DNA of 9,317 bases. Origin: Syntrophomonadaceae bacterium (GTDB lineage Bacteria; Bacillota; Ch66; Ch109). Below the pieces are notes generated by a model. That model did no database searches. It saw only the letters and a list, made by a program, of their open reading frames with translations, and was not told the DNA's origin. This document shows positions 6,055 through 9,317 of this stretch, piece after piece. A program made the position numbers and the translations under genes. Every line of letters begins with the position of its first letter. The first letter of the stretch is position 1. The stretch is taken from positions 1 through 9,317 of the forward strand of contig JAAZDI010000081.1 of the NCBI GenBank assembly GCA_012512295.1, given 5' to 3'.

Positions 6055-6243
6055 CTAGACAGCCCGAGTTACCTTCCCGGACTTCAGACAGCGGGTACAA
6101 ACTTTGATTCTCCGTGGAGACCCATTAATGATAGCCTTAACCGTCTGAATATTAGGGGACCAGGTGCGTTTGGTGCGAATGTGGGAGTGACTTATTTGAA
6201 AACCACTAACAACTCCTTTGCCACATACAGCACACTTGGCCAT
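6055..6243 (-). CDS. rpmB: 50S ribosomal protein L28 (zinc-ribbon, four-cysteine type)
   Basis: Component of the large ribosomal subunit. The 62-residue protein begins MAKCAVCGKGVVSGFQISHS and ends with CTRCLKSGKVTRAV. Cysteine pairs at 4/7 and 49/52 form the zinc ribbon that marks the C+ form of L28, the one tied to zinc supply; bacteria with a second cysteine-free copy often control that copy by zinc. The start is ATG at 6243, with GGAGG eight bases upstream on the minus strand (6252-6256). A longer frame to 6291 adds residues that are not part of the family. Monocistronic: own promoter upstream and own terminator downstream. The divergent rpmB / asp23 arrangement is common in Firmicutes. 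Confidence 0.97.
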   Translation of the reverse strand: MAKCAVCGKGVVSGFQISHSHIRTKRTWSPNIQTVKAIINGSPRRIKVCTRCLKSGKVTRAV

Positions 6244-6276
6244 GCTTAACACCTCCTTCCGGACAATCACCTTATA

Positions 6277-6305
6277 ATTATAACCGTCCAAACAGGCTTT
6301 GGCAA
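6277..6305 (-). promoter_or_regulatory. Sigma-A promoter of rpmB
   Basis: On the minus strand, TTGCCA (6300-6305) and a perfect TATAAT (6277-6282) are separated by 17 bases. The leader to the rpmB ATG is short, about 25-30 bases. An inverted repeat covers this promoter (see 6278-6325). Confidence 0.8.
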
Positions 6306-6325
6306 CCAGAGAACGGTTATAACCG
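6278..6325. repeat. Inverted repeat spanning the rpmB promoter
   Basis: TTATAACCGT (6278-6287) and ACGGTTATAA (6313-6322) are perfect 10-bp inverted copies with 25 bases between. The left arm overlaps the -10 box; the right arm lies just upstream of the -35 box. The right arm also sits within a self-contained 12-bp palindrome CGGTTATAACCG (6314-6325). The arrangement resembles a pair of operator half-sites, but no regulator is identified, and A/T richness of the -10 box accounts for part of the match. Confidence 0.55.
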
Positions 6326-6446
6326 ATAAAATCATAAGACTAGGAGGAATCATCTGGTTTAGTGTGGAATTATTTATATTTAAAAGCTTAAAAAGCAATG
6401 TTATCAGATTAGACTACTCCACTACCACCAATAGGGGGGTGCTCAA

Positions 6447-6836
6447 GTGAGAGGGAATAAATCCGAAAAAATTCCCAGTATAAAAAATAACTACGGGATG
6501 ATCATTTTGGCTGAAGAAGTAGTGACTAGTATTGTTGGTCTGGCTGCTTCTGAGTGTTACGGAGTAGTAGGGATGGCTCCGCGCCGGATGGCGGAAGATC
6601 TGGGCGATATCTTAAAACGGGATTCCCTGGGCCGTGGAGTTGAGGTAGAGTGGAAAGACGGGAAGCTGTTTATTAAGGTATTTATCATAGTTGGTTATGG
6701 CACCCGGATTTCTGAAGTGGCAAATATCGTATTTAGACAGGTTCATTACTCTGTTGAAAACCTAACGGGCTTATCAGTAGGCCAGGTAAATGTTATGGTT
6801 CAAGGGGTTAGAGTAATGAATGGCAAACGTGGTTGA
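6447..6836 (+). CDS. Asp23/Gls24 family protein (YloU-like)
   Basis: Small cytosolic protein of the Asp23/Gls24 (DUF322) family, 129 residues. The family core is visible from about residue 16: YGMIILAEEVVTSIVGLAASECYGVVGM, then a variable stretch, VEVEWKDGKLFIKVFIIVGYGTRISEVANIVFRQV, and GQVNVMVQGVRV at the end. No signal peptide or membrane segment is seen. Family members are linked to alkaline/envelope stress, but the biochemical role of the YloU branch is not established. The gene lies directly upstream of a DAK-domain kinase gene, with start sites 405 bases apart and essentially no spacer, a conserved pairing in Firmicutes. The start is GTG 6447, six bases after AGGGGGG (6433-6439) plus TGCTCAA. 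No strong promoter is evident in the 200 bases upstream. Confidence 0.9.
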   Translation: MRGNKSEKIPSIKNNYGMIILAEEVVTSIVGLAASECYGVVGMAPRRMAEDLGDILKRDSLGRGVEVEWKDGKLFIKVFIIVGYGTRISEVANIVFRQVHYSVENLTGLSVGQVNVMVQGVRVMNGKRG

Positions 6837-6851
6837 ATGGGGGAGCAGGTT

Positions 6852-8630
6852 GTGCTAATCAAGCTAAATGGGGCCATATTGTATAATATGTTTCGCCGGG
6901 GGTTAATGGTGCTAGAAGAAAATCGGGAAGCGGTTGATATTTTAAATGTGTTTCCGGTCCCAGATGGTGACACCGGAACAAATATGGTATTAACGATGCG
7001 GTCTGCCCTTAAAGAAATGGAAAAGGTTGAATCTAATAGCCTCTCGGAGTTGGTTCAGGCTGCCTCTCTTGGTTCATTGATGGGGGCACGCGGTAATTCC
7101 GGAGTCATCTTGTCTCAGCTATTACGGGGATTTGCTAAAGGCCTAGAAGGTAAGACCGAGATTAATGCTCTAGAATTTGCCCAGGCCATGCAAATCGGGG
7201 TTAGCACTGCCTACAAGGCAGTGATGAAACCGGTAGAAGGGACCATCCTGACTGTCTCCCGGGAAGTCGCTCAAGGAGCCTTGGAGATGGCCAAAAAGAC
7301 GAATGATATTCTAGCGGTCCTGGATGCTGCCGTGGCTAACGGGGAAGAGGCCTTAATACATACTCCTGATCTTTTGCCGGTTTTAAAACGGGCCGGGGTG
7401 GTTGATGCTGGCGGAAAGGGATTTATTTTTATCTTACGTGGACTGCGCGAAGCAGCGGATAACGCGGCTAAAGATAAAGACCTGGAGGGTAGACCAACGG
7501 ATTCTGTCCGGCCAGAAATCACAATGGACATAGCCCGATCAACTCAGAGCCAGCCGGCTGCTGAGTCTGATTCTGTCATTGAATTCCAGTACTGTACTGA
7601 GGTAATCGTCAAGGGGCAGCAACTGCCGTTAGAACAACTGCGACAGGATTTAGCTTTATTAGGAGATTGTTTGCTGGTTGTAGGGACCGAACAGCTAGCC
7701 AAGGTGCATCTGCATTCAAACAACCCCGGATTGGTTCTGGAAAATTGCCTAAAGTATGGTTCTTTACATCAGATTAAAGTTGATAACATGCAGGAACAGC
7801 ATCGAGCATTTGAGGAGTCAGGGTTGGTCCGTGATCTAGCCCAGTCAGAGTCAATAAGCGCGGAAACCACCGATGTGGCTGCCAGAACAGCTGTAACCAA
7901 TGATTCTGCGCAAGATCAATTTTCCCACCGGCAGATAGAATCTCCATCCGCCATTATTTCAGAACAGGTTGACAAGAAGGTCGGTCTGGTTGCGGTGGCT
8001 GCCGGTCAAGGGATCGGGGAGATTTTACGTAGTTTGGGAGTAGATGAGGTGGTTGAAGGCGGCCAAACCATGAATCCAAGTATTGAAGACCTAGTCCAGG
8101 CAATTAATCGAGTCTCAACCTCTCAGGTAATTATTTTGCCAAATAACAGTAATATAGTTTTGGCCGCTGAACAGGCCGCTAAGTTGGTAGAAAAAGAGGT
8201 TAAGGTCGTACCAACTCGGAGTTTAGCCCAGTCAATTAGCGCCCTCGTTGCTTTTGACTTGGATGCCTCTCTTGAAGATAATTATCAAAGTATGTTGGCC
8301 GGAAGCAAACGGGCAAAATCAGGAGAAGTCACCTTCGCGGTTCGTTATTGTCAGCTGGATGACTTGGATATTAAAGCCAATCAGATAATCGGGATTGCTA
8401 ACGGAACAATAAAGGTAGCCGGCGAAGATCCCGCCCAAGTCGTAAAGGATCTGCTCCAGCAAATGGTTGAGGAAGAAGACGAAATCATCACCATATTCTA
8501 TGGAGAAGACGTAGAAGCCAACCAGGCTGAAGAACTAGCCGCCGCATTAAGCCAAGACTTTCCCAATTGTGAAATAGAACTCCACCATGGCGGCCAGCCC
8601 TTATACCATTATTATATAGCTGTGGAATAG
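6852..8630 (+). CDS. fakA: DAK-domain fatty-acid kinase, FakA/YloV type
   Basis: Predicted ATP-dependent kinase that phosphorylates fatty acids held by a FakB (DegV-family) carrier, feeding acyl-phosphate to phospholipid synthesis. With GTG 6852 as start it has 592 residues: an N-terminal DhaL-like kinase domain (1 to about 205) with the metal/ATP motif NVFPVPDGDTGTNM (32-45) and GARGNSGVILSQLLRG (78-93); a middle domain with YCTEVIVKG (Cys248) and VHLHSNNPG (His286, His288), the likely zinc ligands; and a C-terminal domain from about 377 with GLVAVAAGQGI and EGGQTMNPS. GTG 6852 is preferred over ATG 6837 because GGGGGAG lies six bases before it and the N-terminus then matches the family (short M-x-x-K-x-(N/D)-G). 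About 50 residues of low-complexity linker (330-375) make it longer than the usual 550. No fakB is present in the window. Confidence 0.88.
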   Translation: MLIKLNGAILYNMFRRGLMVLEENREAVDILNVFPVPDGDTGTNMVLTMRSALKEMEKVESNSLSELVQAASLGSLMGARGNSGVILSQLLRGFAKGLEGKTEINALEFAQAMQIGVSTAYKAVMKPVEGTILTVSREVAQGALEMAKKTNDILAVLDAAVANGEEALIHTPDLLPVLKRAGVVDAGGKGFIFILRGLREAADNAAKDKDLEGRPTDSVRPEITMDIARSTQSQPAAESDSVIEFQYCTEVIVKGQQLPLEQLRQDLALLGDCLLVVGTEQLAKVHLHSNNPGLVLENCLKYGSLHQIKVDNMQEQHRAFEESGLVRDLAQSESISAETTDVAARTAVTNDSAQDQFSHRQIESPSAIISEQVDKKVGLVAVAAGQGIGEILRSLGVDEVVEGGQTMNPSIEDLVQAINRVSTSQVIILPNNSNIVLAAEQAAKLVEKEVKVVPTRSLAQSISALVAFDLDASLEDNYQSMLAGSKRAKSGEVTFAVRYCQLDDLDIKANQIIGIANGTIKVAGEDPAQVVKDLLQQMVEEEDEIITIFYGEDVEANQAEELAAALSQDFPNCEIELHHGGQPLYHYYIAVE

Positions 8631-8901
8631 GAGCGCCGTATCTAAGCCTACAGGAAAGAACTGCGAGAAATAGATGTAGAATTTTAGCACCGCAGATACT
8701 GCAAGAAAGGAAAGAGGCGCGACTAGTTAAATAAAAATAGGAGCGCCGTATCTAAGCCTACAGGAAAGAACTGCGAGAAATAGATGTAGAATTTTAGCAC
8801 CGCAGATACTGCAAGAAAGGATAGAGGCGCGACTAGTTAAATAAAAATAGGAGCGCCGTATCTAAGCCTACAGGAAAGAACTTCGTGAAATAGAAGTAGA
8901 A
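8626..8901. repeat. 110-bp tandem repeat, about 2.5 copies
   Basis: Unit 1 (8626-8735) and unit 2 (8736-8845) differ at a single base (8712 A versus 8822 T). Unit 3 (8846 to about 8901) matches for 37 bases, then with scattered differences, and breaks off. The first unit begins on the stop codon of the kinase gene (AATAGGAGCGCC, TAG 8628-8630). Each full unit holds nested complementary segments: GCGCC (8633-8637) with GGCGC (8716-8720), and CTGCG (8661-8665) with CGCAG (8691-8695). GGCGC can also pair with GCGCC of the next unit across a 22-base loop. The unit length is not a multiple of three and all frames are broken by stops, so it is not coding. This fills most of the 367-base gap before the next gene. 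Confidence 0.95.
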
Positions 8902-8926
8902 CTATTTATTTTATATTAGTATTTAA

Positions 8927-8949
8927 GGTGCCGCAAGGCACCCGTTTTT
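8927..8949 (+). terminator. Rho-independent terminator after the tandem repeat
   Basis: GGTGCC (8927-8932), GCAA tetraloop, GGCACC (8937-8942), then CG and TTTTT. A GNRA loop on a GC-rich 6-bp stem makes a stable terminator. It ends the asp23-fakA transcript and lies 48 bases before the next start codon. Confidence 0.85.
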
Positions 8950-8997
8950 ATGCCGGCAGTCCGTATTATCTCTGGCGCAAACATTAAGGGAGAAGTT

Positions 8998-9317
8998 ATG
9001 AATACGGAATTAGTTGATCGATTAAAGAACATATTAATAACAGAAAAACGGCTTAATTGTACTAATTCCTCAGTTTACGGTGGTTTTACGAACTTTATCA
9101 AAAAAGTAGCCCAGCAACAGCTGGCACAATTTGATAAACAGTCTATTACTCCATCTTTTATTGATACTCGACCATACTGGAAGCGATTAATCGAGCTGGC
9201 TCAGGTTTATCTAGAAGTGCCGCCGGCTCATCGGCTGACAAAGCTGGAAGAGATGGAAAAAATATTAGGTTTAATTCAAATGAGCAGCCCAGTTAACAAA
9301 ACAAGAGTCAATTCAGG
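8998..9317 (+). CDS. recG: Probable ATP-dependent DNA helicase RecG, N-terminal extension (3' end outside the window)
   Basis: ATG 8998 with AGGGAGA a few bases upstream opens a frame of 107 codons that is still open at the window edge. The product so far is hydrophilic and helical (MNTELVDRLKNILITEKRLN, then VYGGFTNFIKKVAQQQ, then a segment ending PPAHRLTKLEEMEKIL). RecG proteins of many Clostridia and of Thermotoga have an N-terminal helical-bundle extension of about 100 residues before the wedge domain, with a 'GGxxxF' pattern and a closing 'PPxxRxxxLxxxxxxL' pattern. The order DAK kinase then recG is common in Firmicutes. No helicase motif is inside the window, so the name rests on context and a weak N-terminal match. 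If it is not recG, it is an unrecognised helical protein. Confidence 0.6.
   Translation, partial: MNTELVDRLKNILITEKRLNCTNSSVYGGFTNFIKKVAQQQLAQFDKQSITPSFIDTRPYWKRLIELAQVYLEVPPAHRLTKLEEMEKILGLIQMSSPVNKTRVNS

Noticed and set aside
6837..6851. ATG 6837 as the start of the FakA-type kinase
   Set aside because: It directly abuts the asp23 stop without a ribosome site; GTG 6852 has GGGGGAG upstream and gives the family-typical N-terminus. Not excluded, since translational coupling could use the ATG.
8631..8940. Coding potential or a CRISPR array in the tandem repeats
   Set aside because: Units are contiguous, with no unique spacers, and 110 bases long, unlike CRISPR; stops in every frame and a length not divisible by three argue against coding.

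Overview
The window reads as an ordinary chromosomal stretch of a low-to-mid GC Gram-positive bacterium, most likely an anaerobic Clostridia member (Peptococcaceae/Syntrophomonadaceae-like). The grounds are the FMN riboswitch plus ribDE(BA)H operon, the divergent rpmB, the asp23 - DAK/FakA - recG order typical of Firmicutes, the strong Shine-Dalgarno sites and the heavy use of non-AUG starts. I cannot name the species.

Layout. 1-125: 3' end of an IS66-family insertion sequence (last residues of the transposase, a terminator and the GTAAGCG-type terminus). 259-408: a tiny DUF4177-like gene cut by an in-frame TAG. 411-940: sigma-A promoter, FMN riboswitch aptamer and a long leader with several hairpins. 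941-4769: ribD, ribE, ribBA and ribH, which together encode the path from GTP and ribulose 5-phosphate to riboflavin, apart from the dephosphorylation step. The operon is closed by a strong terminator at 4805-4838. 4877-5879: hslO (Hsp33 redox chaperone) with its own promoter and a palindrome in it. 5936-6305: rpmB (ribosomal protein L28) on the minus strand with its own promoter and terminator. 6447-8630: asp23/yloU-like gene followed by a FakA-type DAK-domain fatty-acid kinase gene. 8626-8901: 2.5 copies of a 110-bp tandem repeat, beginning on the stop codon of the kinase gene. 8927-8949: terminator. 8998-9317: 5' end of a gene that is probably recG.

I found no clearly undescribed system. 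The points that deserve a second look are mostly regulatory or evolutionary. They are: a CTG start for ribE supported by an extended Shine-Dalgarno and by the conserved MFTGLVEE N-terminus; the fact that every complete functional plus-strand gene appears to start on a non-AUG codon; an unusually long riboswitch leader with a second terminator-like hairpin and a mutually exclusive partner just upstream of ribD; the amber-interrupted DUF4177 gene; two promoter-embedded inverted repeats (hslO, rpmB); and the young 110-bp tandem repeat separating the kinase gene from recG.
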